From Hydrogenophaga sp. (GTDB taxonomy: Bacteria; Pseudomonadota; Gammaproteobacteria; Burkholderiales; Burkholderiaceae_C), in NCBI RefSeq assembly GCF_030651625.1, contig NZ_JAUSCF010000010.1:1-64000 (forward strand): 64,000 bases of DNA, in the 5' to 3' direction. The notes under the pieces are model-generated. The model was not told the DNA's origin. It worked only from the letters and a program-made list of their open reading frames with translations, and made no database searches. Both the position numbers and the translations under genes were made by a program. Positions 18,465 through 29,732 of the stretch are shown here, one piece after another; the stretch's first letter is position 1; every line of letters starts with the position of its first letter.

Positions 18465-19160
18465 TCAGGGGGCAAGGGTGGCTGCAAGCTTCTGGCTCAG
18501 AACCTGAGCCGCTTCATCCCAGGAAGCAGTCACCCCGATTGTAGAAAGGTCCACGGTTTTGAGACCGGCATACCCGCAAGGGTTGATGCGCTCAAAGGGC
18601 CGCAGGTCCATGGCCACGTTCAGCGCCACACCGTGGTACGTGCAATGCCGGCTCACCTTGATGCCCAGGGCGGCAATCTTTCCCAGGCCGGTGAAGTCGG
18701 GTTCGCTGCGCTCTGCACCGGACAGCGTTTTCTGTGGCCTCTGCGGCAGCAGGGCATGGCTGGCCGGGTCGTCCGGCCGCACATAGATGCCGGGGGCGCC
18801 TGCCACGCGATGTCCCGTCACGCCGAAATGATCGAGCGAGCGGATCACCGCTTCTTCGACGCGGTAGACGAATTCCTTCACGTAATAGCCTGCGCGCTGA
18901 AGATCGATCAACGGATACACCACCACCTGTCCTGGCCCGTGGTAGGTCACTTGCCCCCCACGATTGGTTTTCACCACCGGGATGTCACCGGGAAACAGCA
19001 GATGGTCTTGGCTGCCTGCCAGGCCTTGGGTGAACACAGGCGGGTGCTCACAGACCCAGAGTTCATCCGCGGTCTCTGGCCTGCGCTCAAGGGTGAACGC
19101 CTGCATGGCTTCGAAGACAGGCGGGTAGTCGGCGAGGCCGAGATGACGGATCGTCAACAT
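18465..19160 (-). CDS. lipB: Octanoyl-(acyl-carrier-protein):protein octanoyltransferase
   Basis: Encodes 231 residues. LipB moves octanoate from ACP to lipoyl domains. Family motifs are [18 protein letters not shown], the catalytic lysine region [15 protein letters not shown], and the catalytic cysteine in [14 protein letters not shown]. It begins three bases after the DUF493 gene and precedes lipA by 28 bases, so the three form one operon. Confidence 0.96.
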   Translation of the reverse strand: MLTIRHLGLADYPPVFEAMQAFTLERRPETADELWVCEHPPVFTQGLAGSQDHLLFPGDIPVVKTNRGGQVTYHGPGQVVVYPLIDLQRAGYYVKEFVYRVEEAVIRSLDHFGVTGHRVAGAPGIYVRPDDPASHALLPQRPQKTLSGAERSEPDFTGLGKIAALGIKVSRHCTYHGVALNVAMDLRPFERINPCGYAGLKTVDLSTIGVTASWDEAAQVLSQKLAATLAP

Positions 19161-19163
19161 GCC

Positions 19164-19454
19164 CTAGAGCACATACTTCGCCAAGGGATGTGTGGTGAGT
19201 GTGCGGTACAGCTCATCGAGCTGTTCGCGGCTGGACACGAAAACCGTCAAGGTGAGGCCCAGGTAGTTGCCCGCCCTGCTGGGCCGCTGCTCCACCTTGC
19301 TTTCGTCAAACGCCGGGTCGAACGCCCGCGCAATGTGCACCATGGCGGCCAAGAATTCGGGGGTGTTCGCGCCCATCACCTTGATAGGGAAGTGCACGGG
19401 GTACTCGATGAGTGACTGATCGGGCGGGATCTCTTGGGGCTGTTCCATGCTCAT
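19164..19454 (-). CDS. DUF493 (YbeD-like) protein
   Basis: Encodes 96 residues (an internal ATG two codons later is also possible). The pattern YPVHFPIKVMG followed by SRAGNYLGLTLTVFVSSREQLDELYRTLTTHP-type sequence is the DUF493/YbeD fold, an ACT-like alpha/beta protein often encoded next to lipB. Its biochemical role is not established; the three-base spacing to lipB suggests a regulatory or accessory role in lipoate metabolism. Confidence 0.9.
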   Translation of the reverse strand: MSMEQPQEIPPDQSLIEYPVHFPIKVMGANTPEFLAAMVHIARAFDPAFDESKVEQRPSRAGNYLGLTLTVFVSSREQLDELYRTLTTHPLAKYVL

Positions 19455-19467
19455 TCCTCAGATGGCC

Positions 19468-20370
19468 TCAAATGCATTGCGTGGCTTTGGCGCGCTGATA
19501 GCCCGCGTAGAGGCGCTCATACACTGGCCCGGGGCGACCGCGGGTGCCTTCGTTTCCCACAGGCTTTCCGTCGAGTGTGGTGATGGGCAAGACCTCTTTT
19601 GTCGCCGAAGACAGCAAGAGCTCATCGGCGCCGAGCACCTCTTCGCGCGAAATGCGCCGCAGCTGATAAGGGATGGCCTCTTCGCGGCAGATCTCTTCAA
19701 TCAGTGAAAACCGGATGCCTTCGAGCACGAGGTTGTCCTTGGGTGGCCCCATCACCACACCATCTTTCACCACCCAGACGTTGCTGGCGGCAGCTTCGCT
19801 GAGGCAGTCGTCTCGGTACATCACGGTCTCCACCGCACCCACATCGGCGCTGATCTGGCGGGCAAGCACAGCGCCGAGCAGACTGGTGCTCTTGATGTGC
19901 GCCTTTTGCCAGCGGAAGTCGTCGGCGCTCACGCAGGCAACACCATGTTCGCGCTGGGCGGGCGAGGCCAGCTTCATTTCGCTGATCATCACGAACACCG
20001 TGGGGCTCAGGCCTGGCGGCATGACGTGATCGCGCGGAGCCACGCCCCGCGTGACCTGGATGTAGATGATCTGGTTCGCGGAGCCGCTGAGCGACTGAAT
20101 CAACTTGCGTGCGATGGCGAGCCATTCTTCGCTGCCCATCGGATTGGGTATGCGCAGTTCTGCAAGCGATCGCTCCAGGCGGGCCATGTGTTGATCAAAG
20201 CGGAAAATGCGGCCCTCGTAAGCGGGCAACACCTCGTAGATCCCGTCGCCAAAAATGAAGCCGCGATCCAGAACACTGATCTTGGCATCGCAGACACGGG
20301 TATACGCCCCGTTCAGGTAGCACAAGCTCTCAGGAAGGGACGGGGGTGCGGTCGCGCCGGAAACGATCAT
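19468..20370 (-). CDS. D-amino acid aminotransferase (PLP class IV)
   Basis: Encodes 300 residues. The fold-type IV PLP enzyme signature is visible: FIFGDGIYEVLPAYEGRIF near residue 40, the PLP lysine in KAHIKSTSLLGAVLARQ (Lys160), and SEAAASNVWVV. The RGVAPRDHVMP segment is typical of D-alanine aminotransferases, distinguishing it from IlvE. It interconverts D-Ala and D-Glu for peptidoglycan supply. DUF493 follows after 13 bases, so it probably leads the aminotransferase-DUF493-lipB-lipA operon. It diverges from the atp operon. Confidence 0.9.
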   Translation of the reverse strand: MIVSGATAPPSLPESLCYLNGAYTRVCDAKISVLDRGFIFGDGIYEVLPAYEGRIFRFDQHMARLERSLAELRIPNPMGSEEWLAIARKLIQSLSGSANQIIYIQVTRGVAPRDHVMPPGLSPTVFVMISEMKLASPAQREHGVACVSADDFRWQKAHIKSTSLLGAVLARQISADVGAVETVMYRDDCLSEAAASNVWVVKDGVVMGPPKDNLVLEGIRFSLIEEICREEAIPYQLRRISREEVLGADELLLSSATKEVLPITTLDGKPVGNEGTRGRPGPVYERLYAGYQRAKATQCI

Positions 20371-20422
20371 GTGCGCAATTATCGGACGGCATCAGGGCGC
20401 AGGAGTGCTCCGGCCCGGCGGC

Positions 20423-20453
20423 TTGACGGCACGCTGGGGTTTCTACGTATAAT
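20423..20453 (+). promoter_or_regulatory. Promoter of the atp operon
   Basis: TTGACG (20423-20428) and a perfect TATAAT (20448-20453) are separated by 19 bases, slightly long but with consensus hexamers. It lies 50 bases upstream of the atpI ATG in the 132-base divergent region shared with the aminotransferase gene. Confidence 0.7.
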
Positions 20454-20502
20454 GAGCGGCTTTGCGAAGATGTTCACATTTGTAACCTGCTTGTAATCCG
20501 CC

Positions 20503-21030
20503 ATGACCAGAATGCCGAGGGCACAGACAGCCCCGATAGAGGCGAAAGACAACAGGGACCGCGAATGGGAAGATGGGTCGCAAGAAGACGAATTCAAGCC
20601 ACTGACGCGTGAACAGGCGCGACAGTGGCGGGCCAGGCAGCCTGCAGTGTCCCTGTGGCGCTTGGTTGGATGGCAGTTGCTGGTGGGACTGGCAGCGGGA
20701 GCGGTGGCCTGGTTGCTGACGCAATCGGCCTCGGTTGGCTGGTCGGTCCTGTACGGTGCGGCCTCGGTGGTGATTCCTTCGGCCCTGATGGTCTACGGCA
20801 TCACGTCGAGTGCAATCGCCCGCATGTTGGCGGGGTTTGCGCAGGCCGCCTTTGCCGGTTTTCTGCTTTGGGAAGGCGTCAAGATTCTGTTGGCGGTCGG
20901 CATGTTGTGGTCGGCCCCGATGGTGGTGCCGGACCTCAGTTGGGTGGGTCTTTTGATCGGCCTGGTGTTGGCTCTCAAGGTGTACTGGTTTGGGCTCTGG
21001 GTCCAGACCGGGCGTTCAAACGATAAATAA
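20503..21030 (+). CDS. atpI: ATP synthase subunit I
   Basis: Encodes 175 residues: a ~45-residue charged N-terminus followed by four hydrophobic segments (e.g. LLVGLAAGAVAWLL; WVGLLIGLVLALKVYWFGLW). AtpI is a small membrane protein thought to assist c-ring assembly and is the usual first gene of proteobacterial atp operons. atpB starts 22 bases after its stop. Confidence 0.92.
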   Translation: MTRMPRAQTAPIEAKDNRDREWEDGSQEDEFKPLTREQARQWRARQPAVSLWRLVGWQLLVGLAAGAVAWLLTQSASVGWSVLYGAASVVIPSALMVYGITSSAIARMLAGFAQAAFAGFLLWEGVKILLAVGMLWSAPMVVPDLSWVGLLIGLVLALKVYWFGLWVQTGRSNDK

Positions 21031-21052
21031 CGGTTGATTGGCGCGAACGAAC

Positions 21053-21922
21053 ATGGCTACTGAAGGAATCGGTCCTACCCCAGGTGAGTACATCCGTCAC
21101 CACCTGGTCCACCTGAGCAACAAGAAGCAGGAGTCCATCGTGGATTTCTCGGTCATCAACATCGATTCGGTGGTGGTGAATGTGATTCTGGGTGCACTGG
21201 TGTGTTTTGTTTTGTGGCTGGCAGCGCGCAAGGCCACTGCCGGCGTGCCGGGGCGCTTCCAGGCAGCCGTTGAAATTCTGGTAGAGATGGTCGACACCCA
21301 GGCCAAGTCCGTGATCCACAATGCCACCAGCCGCAAGGTCATTGCGCCGTTGGCTCTCACGGTGTTCTGCTGGATCTTCATGATGAACTTCATGGATCTG
21401 CTGCCAGTGGATCTGCTGCCTTCCGCGTGGCACATTGCTGGCCCGGCCATGGGTTACCCCGACTATTTGCGCGTGGTGCCCACCGCTGACCTTTCCACCA
21501 CGCTGGGTCTGTCGGTGTCTGTGCTGCTGCTGTGCATTTACTACAACGTGAAGATCAAGGGCCTGGGTGGCTGGGCGCATGAACTTGTGAGCGCACCGTT
21601 TGGCACCAGCAAGAATCCGATCTGGGCCTTGCTGCTGGGTGTGGTCAACTTCCTGATGCAGATGATCGAGTTCGTTGCCAAGACGGTGTCGCATGGCATG
21701 CGGTTGTTTGGCAACATGTTCGCGGGTGAACTGGTGTTCATGCTGATCGCGCTGCTGGGTGGTTACGCCGCCCTGTCGCTCAGCGGGGGCCTGTTCTTCG
21801 TCGGGCATCTCATCGCCGGTACAGTGTGGGCCATCTTTCACATTCTGGTCATCACCTTGCAGGCGTTCATCTTCATGATGCTGGCTCTGATTTACCTCGG
21901 CCAGGCGCATGACGCTCACTAA
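21053..21922 (+). CDS. atpB: ATP synthase Fo subunit a
   Basis: Encodes 289 residues from ATG 21053; a TTG five codons upstream is less likely. The essential helix with the conserved arginine is seen in KTVSHGMRLFGNMFAGELV, and GLGGWAHELVSAPFG is typical. Subunit a provides the two proton half-channels next to the c-ring. It is followed by atpE after 84 bases, with an AGGAG site. Confidence 0.97.
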   Translation: MATEGIGPTPGEYIRHHLVHLSNKKQESIVDFSVINIDSVVVNVILGALVCFVLWLAARKATAGVPGRFQAAVEILVEMVDTQAKSVIHNATSRKVIAPLALTVFCWIFMMNFMDLLPVDLLPSAWHIAGPAMGYPDYLRVVPTADLSTTLGLSVSVLLLCIYYNVKIKGLGGWAHELVSAPFGTSKNPIWALLLGVVNFLMQMIEFVAKTVSHGMRLFGNMFAGELVFMLIALLGGYAALSLSGGLFFVGHLIAGTVWAIFHILVITLQAFIFMMLALIYLGQAHDAH

Positions 21923-22252
<330 letters not shown>

Positions 22253-22380
22253 TCGGGTTTGCTGTCCCCCCATACGGCGGTGGTTTGTAAAGGTGATGGC
22301 CATGCGCCGTCACCACGACCACCCGGTTTGGCGGCAGCAAGTGCGTCACCACTCTTGTCAAAACACAGAAAGGCGTTGCG

Positions 22381-22851
22381 ATGAATATCAATGCAACCCT
22401 CTTTGCGCAGGCCATCGTTTTCGCGATTCTGGTGCTCTTCACGATGAAATTCGTGTGGCCCCCGATTGCCAAGGCACTTGATGAGCGTGCGTTGAAGATT
22501 TCCGAAGGTCTGGCCGCGTCCGAGAAAGCCAAAGCCGAACTGGCCGTGGCCAACAAACGGGTGGAGGAAGAGTTGAGCCAGTCGCGCAACGAATCCGCGA
22601 CGCGCCTGGCAGATGCCGAACGCCGTGCCCAGACCGTGATCGAAGAGGCCAAGGCCAGAGCAACCGATGAAGCCGCCAAGATCGTGGCGGCTGCCCATCA
22701 GGAAGCCCAGGCCCAGGTGCTCAAGGCACGCGAGGCATTGCGCGAAGAAGTCGCCGCGCTCGCCGTCAAAGGCGCAGAGCAGATTCTCAAGCGCGAAGTC
22801 AACGCCGGCGTTCACGCCGAGTTGCTGGGTCGCTTGAAGACCGAGCTCTGA
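22381..22851 (+). CDS. atpF: ATP synthase Fo subunit b
   Basis: Encodes 156 residues: one N-terminal membrane helix ([22 protein letters not shown]), then a long charged amphipathic coiled coil rich in Ala, Glu, Lys and Arg. It dimerises to form the peripheral stalk that holds delta and alpha3beta3. Length is the same as E. coli b (156). A single b-type gene is present, with no b' partner. Confidence 0.97.
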   Translation: MNINATLFAQAIVFAILVLFTMKFVWPPIAKALDERALKISEGLAASEKAKAELAVANKRVEEELSQSRNESATRLADAERRAQTVIEEAKARATDEAAKIVAAAHQEAQAQVLKAREALREEVAALAVKGAEQILKREVNAGVHAELLGRLKTEL

Positions 22852-22905
22852 CCGGTTCTTCCTTCGCATTCCGCATTCACCCTCGCAGGCAACCACAGGT
22901 AGACC

Positions 22906-23436
22906 ATGGCTGAAATTGCAACCATCGCCCGACCCTACGCGGAAGCGCTGTTCAAGGCGGCGGGCTCAGACGCTGCAGGCGCTGCCGTCTGGCTCGACGA
23001 ATTGGCCGCTGTTGCTTCCAACGAACAGCTGCGCCAGTTCGCTGCCAACCCCAATGCCACCACGGATCAGGTGTATGGCGTCGTCACTGGTGTGCTCAAG
23101 AACGCACTGCCTGCGATGGCGCAAAACTTCCTGCGCACCGTCATCGACAACGGCCGCCTGAACGTGTTGCCTGAGATTGCCGAGCAGTTCAAGGTGCTCA
23201 AGAACGCCCAACTGGGCGCTTTTGACGCCACCGTGTTCAGTGCATTCGACATCGATGCCGCCTCGCTGGCCGATTTGTCTGGCGTGCTTGAAAAGCGATT
23301 CGGTCGCAAGCTCAACCTGCAGGTCCAGCTGCAGCCCGATCTGATCGGTGGCGTTCGCGTGGTGGTCGGTGACGAGGTGCTCGACACCTCCGTCAAGGCC
23401 CGGCTGGAACAAATGAAGATGGCCCTGACAGCCTGA
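22906..23436 (+). CDS. atpH: ATP synthase F1 subunit delta
   Basis: Encodes 176 residues. The family pattern [13 protein letters not shown] opens the protein, and the C-terminal [28 protein letters not shown] block is diagnostic. Delta joins the peripheral stalk to the top of F1. It lies 54 bases after atpF and 54 before atpA. Confidence 0.97.
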   Translation: MAEIATIARPYAEALFKAAGSDAAGAAVWLDELAAVASNEQLRQFAANPNATTDQVYGVVTGVLKNALPAMAQNFLRTVIDNGRLNVLPEIAEQFKVLKNAQLGAFDATVFSAFDIDAASLADLSGVLEKRFGRKLNLQVQLQPDLIGGVRVVVGDEVLDTSVKARLEQMKMALTA

Positions 23437-23490
23437 CGGCTGATTCGCTGGGTCCGCCTGCTTACCAATTAACGAAAGAAGGAAAGAGTC

Positions 23491-25107
23491 ATGCAACTCA
23501 ATCCCGCCGAAATCTCTGAATTGATCAAGTCCCGCATCGAGGGGCTGGGCGCAGCGAGCGATGTGCGCAACCAGGGTACCGTGGTCTCGGTGACCGACGG
23601 TATCGTTCGCGTGCACGGCCTGTCGGACGTGATGCAGGGGGAAATGCTGGAGTTCCCGGCCAACAAGGATGGCGTGCCATCCTTCGGCCTCGCCCTGAAC
23701 CTGGAGCGCGATTCCGTCGGCTCCGTGATTCTGGGCGAGTACGAGCACATCTCCGAAGGCGACACCGTCAAGTGCACGGGCCGTATTCTGGAAGTGCCGG
23801 TGGGCCCCGAGTTGATCGGCCGCGTGGTCAACGCCCTGGGTCAGCCCATTGATGGCAAAGGCCCAGTCAACGCCAAGATGACCGACGTGATCGAAAAGGT
23901 CGCTCCAGGCGTGATTGCCCGCAAATCGGTGGACCAGCCGGTGCAGACCGGCTTGAAGTCGATCGATTCCATGGTGCCTGTGGGCCGTGGCCAGCGCGAG
24001 CTGATCATCGGTGACCGCCAGACCGGCAAGACCGCTGTGGCCATTGATGCGATCATCAACCAGAAGGGTCAGAACATGACCTGCGTTTATGTCGCGATTG
24101 GTCAGAAGGCCTCGTCGATCAAGAACGTGGTGCGTGCGCTGGAGCAGGCCGGTGCGATGGACTACACCATCGTCGTGGCCGCTTCGGCCTCTGAATCCGC
24201 CGCCATGCAGTACCTGTCTGCCTACTCTGGCTGCACCATGGGCGAGTACTTCCGCGACCGCGGTCAAGACGCGCTCATCGTGTACGACGACCTGTCCAAG
24301 CAGGCCGTGGCCTACCGCCAGGTCTCGCTGCTGCTGCGTCGCCCACCAGGCCGCGAAGCCTATCCTGGCGACGTGTTCTATCTGCACAGCCGTCTGCTCG
24401 AGCGTGCAGCCCGTGTGAACGCCGACTACGTCGAAGCCTTCACCAAGGGTGAAGTCAAGGGCAAGACCGGTTCGCTGACCGCACTGCCCATCATCGAAAC
24501 GCAGGCCGGCGACGTGTCCGCTTTCGTGCCCACCAACGTGATCTCGATCACCGACGGCCAGATCTTCCTGGAGACCAACCTGTTCAACGCCGGTATCCGT
24601 CCCGCCATCAATGCCGGTATCTCGGTGTCGCGTGTGGGTGGTGCGGCCCAGACCAACCTGATCAAAGGTCTGTCCGGTGGTATCCGTACCGACCTGGCCC
24701 AGTACCGTGAACTGGCCGCCTTCGCGCAGTTCGCTTCCGACCTTGACGAAGCCACCCGCAAGCAGCTCGACCGCGGTGCCCGCGTGACCGAGTTGCTCAA
24801 GCAAGCGCAATACAGCCCCCAGTCGATCGGTCTGATGGCATCGACCCTGTTCGCCGTGAACAAAGGGTACCTGGACGACATCGAAGTCAAGAAGGTGCTC
24901 TCGTTTGAAAACGGCATGCATGCTTTCTTGAAAGACAAGCACGCGGACATGCTGGCCACGATGGAGAAGAACGGCGCCAAGTGGGATGTCAAGCCCGCCA
25001 AGGCAGATGACAGCGACGCAAAGAAGGCGTTCAAAAAGGAATGCCAGGACGCGGAAGCCCAACTGGCAGCAGCCATCGCCGACTTCAAGAAAACCGGCAC
25101 CTACTGA
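23491..25107 (+). CDS. atpA: ATP synthase F1 subunit alpha, with C-terminal insertion
   Basis: Encodes 538 residues (513 in E. coli). The Walker A motif GDRQTGKT (174-181), the nucleotide/visual-arginine segment [11 protein letters not shown] and [17 protein letters not shown] are intact. The additional length is near the C-terminus, in a charged stretch with [20 protein letters not shown]. Alpha carries the non-catalytic nucleotide sites. The insert is modest and, from general knowledge, common in related betaproteobacteria. Confidence 0.97.
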   Translation: MQLNPAEISELIKSRIEGLGAASDVRNQGTVVSVTDGIVRVHGLSDVMQGEMLEFPANKDGVPSFGLALNLERDSVGSVILGEYEHISEGDTVKCTGRILEVPVGPELIGRVVNALGQPIDGKGPVNAKMTDVIEKVAPGVIARKSVDQPVQTGLKSIDSMVPVGRGQRELIIGDRQTGKTAVAIDAIINQKGQNMTCVYVAIGQKASSIKNVVRALEQAGAMDYTIVVAASASESAAMQYLSAYSGCTMGEYFRDRGQDALIVYDDLSKQAVAYRQVSLLLRRPPGREAYPGDVFYLHSRLLERAARVNADYVEAFTKGEVKGKTGSLTALPIIETQAGDVSAFVPTNVISITDGQIFLETNLFNAGIRPAINAGISVSRVGGAAQTNLIKGLSGGIRTDLAQYRELAAFAQFASDLDEATRKQLDRGARVTELLKQAQYSPQSIGLMASTLFAVNKGYLDDIEVKKVLSFENGMHAFLKDKHADMLATMEKNGAKWDVKPAKADDSDAKKAFKKECQDAEAQLAAAIADFKKTGTY

Positions 25108-25138
25108 TCCGGCCCATTGACTTCTTAAAGGAAACACA

Positions 25139-26005
25139 ATGGCAGCAGGCAAGGAAATACGCGGCAAGATCAAATCGGTGGAAAACACCAAGAAGATCAC
25201 CAAAGCCATGGAAATGGTCGCCGCTTCCAAAATGCGAAAGGCGCAGGACCGCATGCGTGCGGCCCGGCCTTACGCCGAAAAAGTGCGCCAGATCACGGGC
25301 AACCTGAGCCGTGCGAACCCCGAGTACACGCACCCTTTCATGCAGACCAACGACGCCAAAGTCGCCGGATTTGTGGTGGTCACGACCGACAAGGGTCTGT
25401 GCGGCGGCTTGAACACCAACGTGCTGCGTGCCGTGACGACCCAGCTCAAGGAGCTGCAGGCACAGGGACAGACCGCTGAAGTCGTTGCCATCGGCAACAA
25501 GGGCCTGGGGTTCATGAACCGCATTGGTGCCAAAGTGGTGTCCAGCGTGACCAGCCTCGGCGACACGCCGCATCTGGAGAAGCTGATCGGTCCGGTCAAG
25601 ACGTTGCTCGACGCGTACACCGATGGCCGCGTGAACGCCGTCTATGTGTGCTACACGAAGTTCATCAACACGATGAAGCAGGAGTCTGTGATTGAGCAGC
25701 TGCTGCCGCTCAACGCCGGCACGCTCCAGGACAACGCCGGTGGCCGCGACTGGGATTATGTCTACGAGCCGGACGCACCCGCCGTGATCGACGAGCTGCT
25801 GTTGCGCTACGTGGAAGCCCAGGTCTACCAGGCCGTGGCGGAAAACATGGCGTCCGAGCAGTCTGCGCGCATGGTGGCCATGAAGGCCGCCACCGACAAC
25901 GCTGGTAGCGTCATCAGCGAACTCAAACTGGTCTACAACAAGACCCGTCAGGCAGCGATCACGAAAGAACTTTCGGAAATCGTCGCCGGCGCCGCAGCGG
26001 TCTGA
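25139..26005 (+). CDS. atpG: ATP synthase F1 subunit gamma
   Basis: Encodes 288 residues. The N-terminal helix [32 protein letters not shown] and the C-terminal helix [31 protein letters not shown] are the two halves of the rotor shaft. [11 protein letters not shown] is the conserved central block. Gamma rotates inside alpha3beta3. The start follows AAAGGAAACACA. Confidence 0.97.
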   Translation: MAAGKEIRGKIKSVENTKKITKAMEMVAASKMRKAQDRMRAARPYAEKVRQITGNLSRANPEYTHPFMQTNDAKVAGFVVVTTDKGLCGGLNTNVLRAVTTQLKELQAQGQTAEVVAIGNKGLGFMNRIGAKVVSSVTSLGDTPHLEKLIGPVKTLLDAYTDGRVNAVYVCYTKFINTMKQESVIEQLLPLNAGTLQDNAGGRDWDYVYEPDAPAVIDELLLRYVEAQVYQAVAENMASEQSARMVAMKAATDNAGSVISELKLVYNKTRQAAITKELSEIVAGAAAV

Positions 26006-26037
26006 AGCAGCCGTTCAACAGAATTCAGAGAAATTAA

Positions 26038-27456
<1,419 letters not shown>

Positions 27457-27580
27457 AGCGGCGCACCGGGGCGTCTGGCGTTGTTGCCGTGCTCACCGTA
27501 CCCCACAGTACGGTTGCGCGCGCCGCCTGGCCAGCCACCCCGCTGCTTGCTTTCCACTCACCTTTTTTATTGGAGTACAT

Positions 27581-27997
27581 ATGAGCACCATCCGCGTCGA
27601 TGTGGTCAGCGCAGAAGCTTCCATCTTTTCCGGCGAGGCCAAGTTCGTGGCATTGCCGGGTGAAGCGGGCGAGCTCGGCATTCTGCCCGGACACATTCCG
27701 CTCATCACCCGCATCAAACCCGGTGCCGTGCGCATCGAAAAGGCCGAGGGCGGCGAAGAGTTTGTTTTTGTGGCGGGCGGCATCCTGGAGGTGCAGCCCA
27801 ATCACATCACCGTGCTGTCCGACACCGCCATCCGCGGCAAAGATCTCGACGAAGCCAAGGCGTCCGATGCACGCAAGCAGGCAGAAGAAGCCTTGAAAAA
27901 CGCCAAGAGCGACATCGATCTGGCCAAGGCCACGTCTGAACTGGCGGTCATGGCGGCCCAGATTGCCGCACTGCGCAAATACCGCCAGAAGAAGTGA
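27581..27997 (+). CDS. atpC: ATP synthase F1 subunit epsilon
   Basis: Encodes 138 residues: an N-terminal beta-sandwich ([39 protein letters not shown]) and a C-terminal two-helix domain that can inhibit ATP hydrolysis. The start ATG follows TTGGAG. It is the last gene of the operon, and a strong terminator lies about 23 bases downstream. Confidence 0.97.
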   Translation: MSTIRVDVVSAEASIFSGEAKFVALPGEAGELGILPGHIPLITRIKPGAVRIEKAEGGEEFVFVAGGILEVQPNHITVLSDTAIRGKDLDEAKASDARKQAEEALKNAKSDIDLAKATSELAVMAAQIAALRKYRQKK

Positions 27998-28020
27998 GCG
28001 ATGTCATCGCGTGGACGTCA

Positions 28021-28049
28021 AAAGACCGGCTGCATGCCGGTCTTTTTTT
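28021..28049 (+). terminator. Intrinsic terminator of the atp operon
   Basis: AAAGACCGGC (28021-28030), loop TGCAT, and GCCGGTCTTTTTTT (28036-28049) form a perfect 10-bp stem ending in seven T residues. Its position directly after atpC is the expected one. Confidence 0.95.
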
Positions 28050-28271
28050 GTCCCCATGTCAGTCGTTTTGAGGCGGCAGACCGGGTATGCATCCACAGCC
28101 ATCGCTTCACAAGACGGCGTGAATTCATCTATTGATGCCGTGGTCAATCTACGCAAAAGCAACGGCCCGCACTGTGAAATTTGCCCAGCCGCGACAATAG
28201 AGATCTCATATTCCCATCGTGCAGCCACCGGCGGAGCTGCCCACCCCTGAGCGTAGCGGCGCGGAGCATCC

Positions 28272-28844
28272 ATGACATCGATCTTTGAGAACCCCGAACT
28301 CGCACCGGAGGAGGTTGCAGCGCGCATGCTCGTGACGCCATCCGCGCTGGATGACCTGACCCTGGCCGATGCCATGAAGGTGGTGGGCTACATGCGCCCT
28401 AAACGCATCAAGGCCGGCACCGTGTTCATTCGCGAAGGGGAAGTCCAGCACAACGATTACATGCTGCTGGTGCTTGAAGGTGACATCGCTGTGGAAAATG
28501 ATCTTCCCGGCATGCAGGAAAGCGTGGTGGTCAACATCATTGGTCCGGGTCATCTGATCGGCGAAATGGGCGTGCTGGACGGTGCACCACGTTCTGCCAC
28601 CTGCACCGCCACCACCGACATTGCAGCGGCGGTCCTGTCGCGCACAGCGCTGATGCGGCTTCTGAAAGACCAGCCGCGTGTCGGGGCCAAGCTGCTGCTG
28701 GCCATTTCCAAGCGCATGGCCGACCGTTTGCGCGAGACCACTCGCAAACTCAAGACCTTCGCCCAGATGAACAAGGCATTGCAGCAGGAGTTGCAAGTGG
28801 TGATGAACAGCCGCGCCAAAATCAGCCGTCGCGACATCCCTTAG
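28272..28844 (+). CDS. Cyclic-nucleotide-binding-domain protein without DNA-binding domain
   Basis: Encodes 190 residues. A Crp-type cyclic-nucleotide fold runs from about residue 30 to 135, with the phosphate-binding cassette GEMGVLDGAPRSAT (98-110). The remainder (IAISKRMADRL then helical KTFAQMNKALQQELQVV) looks like a dimerisation helix or coiled coil; there is no helix-turn-helix, so it is not a complete Crp/Fnr regulator. It may sense cNMP or act through protein contacts. It stands alone between the atp operon terminator and a repeat-containing spacer. Confidence 0.85.
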   Translation: MTSIFENPELAPEEVAARMLVTPSALDDLTLADAMKVVGYMRPKRIKAGTVFIREGEVQHNDYMLLVLEGDIAVENDLPGMQESVVVNIIGPGHLIGEMGVLDGAPRSATCTATTDIAAAVLSRTALMRLLKDQPRVGAKLLLAISKRMADRLRETTRKLKTFAQMNKALQQELQVVMNSRAKISRRDIP

Positions 28845-29179
28845 TGTTCTCATCACGCTCTTGGCAGGCAGTACCTTTACTCCCTTGACATTCTGGGCAT
28901 AGGAGTGGGATGAAGGCTTGTGGATGATGGCTGGCCCGTCTCCGCATGCTTGCCTCGGCCGGATCCCGCCCTGGGGCCCGACCTGCCTTTCTTTGGCGAT
29001 TTGAAATCCGGGTCATTGCGCTCGGGATGCGCGTAACCTCGCCTTCGGCTCAATCATGCGCGGCCCTTTTGTGCGTGCCCCCCTTTTTGGCGCCCACGAA
29101 CTGCTCAGCCCGGCCACGCGGCGGGCAACGGATACGGCATCGGAATACCGCGCGCATAGCGCAGCGGGAGTAGTTCCCC
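28845..29179. repeat. Intergenic spacer containing a dispersed repeat also found near 63740
   Basis: No gene is recognised in these 335 bases. Read on the minus strand, the right half contains GTGGCCGGGCTGAGCAG followed further on by a CCAAAGAAAGGCAGG segment; the same words occur on the plus strand at 63774-63795 and near 63912. This marks two copies of a diverged dispersed repeat in opposite orientation. It abuts the end of the TPM-domain gene. Confidence 0.6.
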
Positions 29180-29719
29180 TCACACCCGCACGACGCAATT
29201 GGCCAGTTGGTTGGGTCGATCGGCACGGTGGGTATCGTCCTGATCAACAGGAAAGTGCGTGACCAGCATGGCCGACACTTCCGACAGGGCATGGGTCAAA
29301 CCATCTTCGAATGCGCCCTTGCGCAGCTGTTCACCCAGGCGCGTCACCATGCCTTGCCAGTCACCTGCAGACACGCGCCGGGAGAGCCCGCGATCGGCCA
29401 CGATTTCGATGGTGTGTTCGGCAAGCAGCAGGTAGATCAGCACACCATTGTTGTCTTCGGTGTCCCAGACGCCCAATCGCCCAAACCATTCCAGCGCCCG
29501 ATCGCGCACCACCTGGGATAGCGGGGTCTCAGGCGAAATGCGCCAGAGGTCAGCGATGGACAGAGAGGCCTCCACGCAAAGACGAATCTCCCCTGTGTGG
29601 CGCTGCTCGCTGGCCGCGACCCGCAGAGCCAGGCGCTCGGCCATCCCATCTGGGACCGCACGCAGAACATCCGATGCGTCAAACCAGCGGTGCCTGAGCA
29701 AACGCAGAAACTTGTTCAT
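29180..29719 (-). CDS. TPM-domain protein (short, no signal peptide)
   Basis: Encodes 179 residues from ATG 29719 (MNKFLRLLRHRWFDASDVLRAVP). The TPM fold is recognised by ASEQRHTGEIRLCVEASL near residue 37-55, then DNNGVLIYLLLAEHTIEIVADRGLSRRV and DWQGMVTRLGEQLRKGAFEDGL. TPM domains occur in LemA-linked envelope proteins and have been called phosphatase-like; the true activity is uncertain. It follows the longer TPM protein by 13 bases in the lemA operon. Confidence 0.88.
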   Translation of the reverse strand: MNKFLRLLRHRWFDASDVLRAVPDGMAERLALRVAASEQRHTGEIRLCVEASLSIADLWRISPETPLSQVVRDRALEWFGRLGVWDTEDNNGVLIYLLLAEHTIEIVADRGLSRRVSAGDWQGMVTRLGEQLRKGAFEDGLTHALSEVSAMLVTHFPVDQDDTHRADRPNQLANCVVRV

Positions 29720-29732
29720 GGCGGAAATCTGA

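Noticed and set aside
22966..25254. Very long open frame on the minus strand opposite atpH and atpA
   Set aside because: It is His/Gly/Val-rich, has no motif and mirrors the strongly conserved atp genes; long antisense frames are expected at this GC content.
27490..27520. CCGTAC/GTACGG inverted repeat between atpD and atpC as terminator
   Set aside because: Short stem without T-run, inside an operon that clearly continues into atpC.
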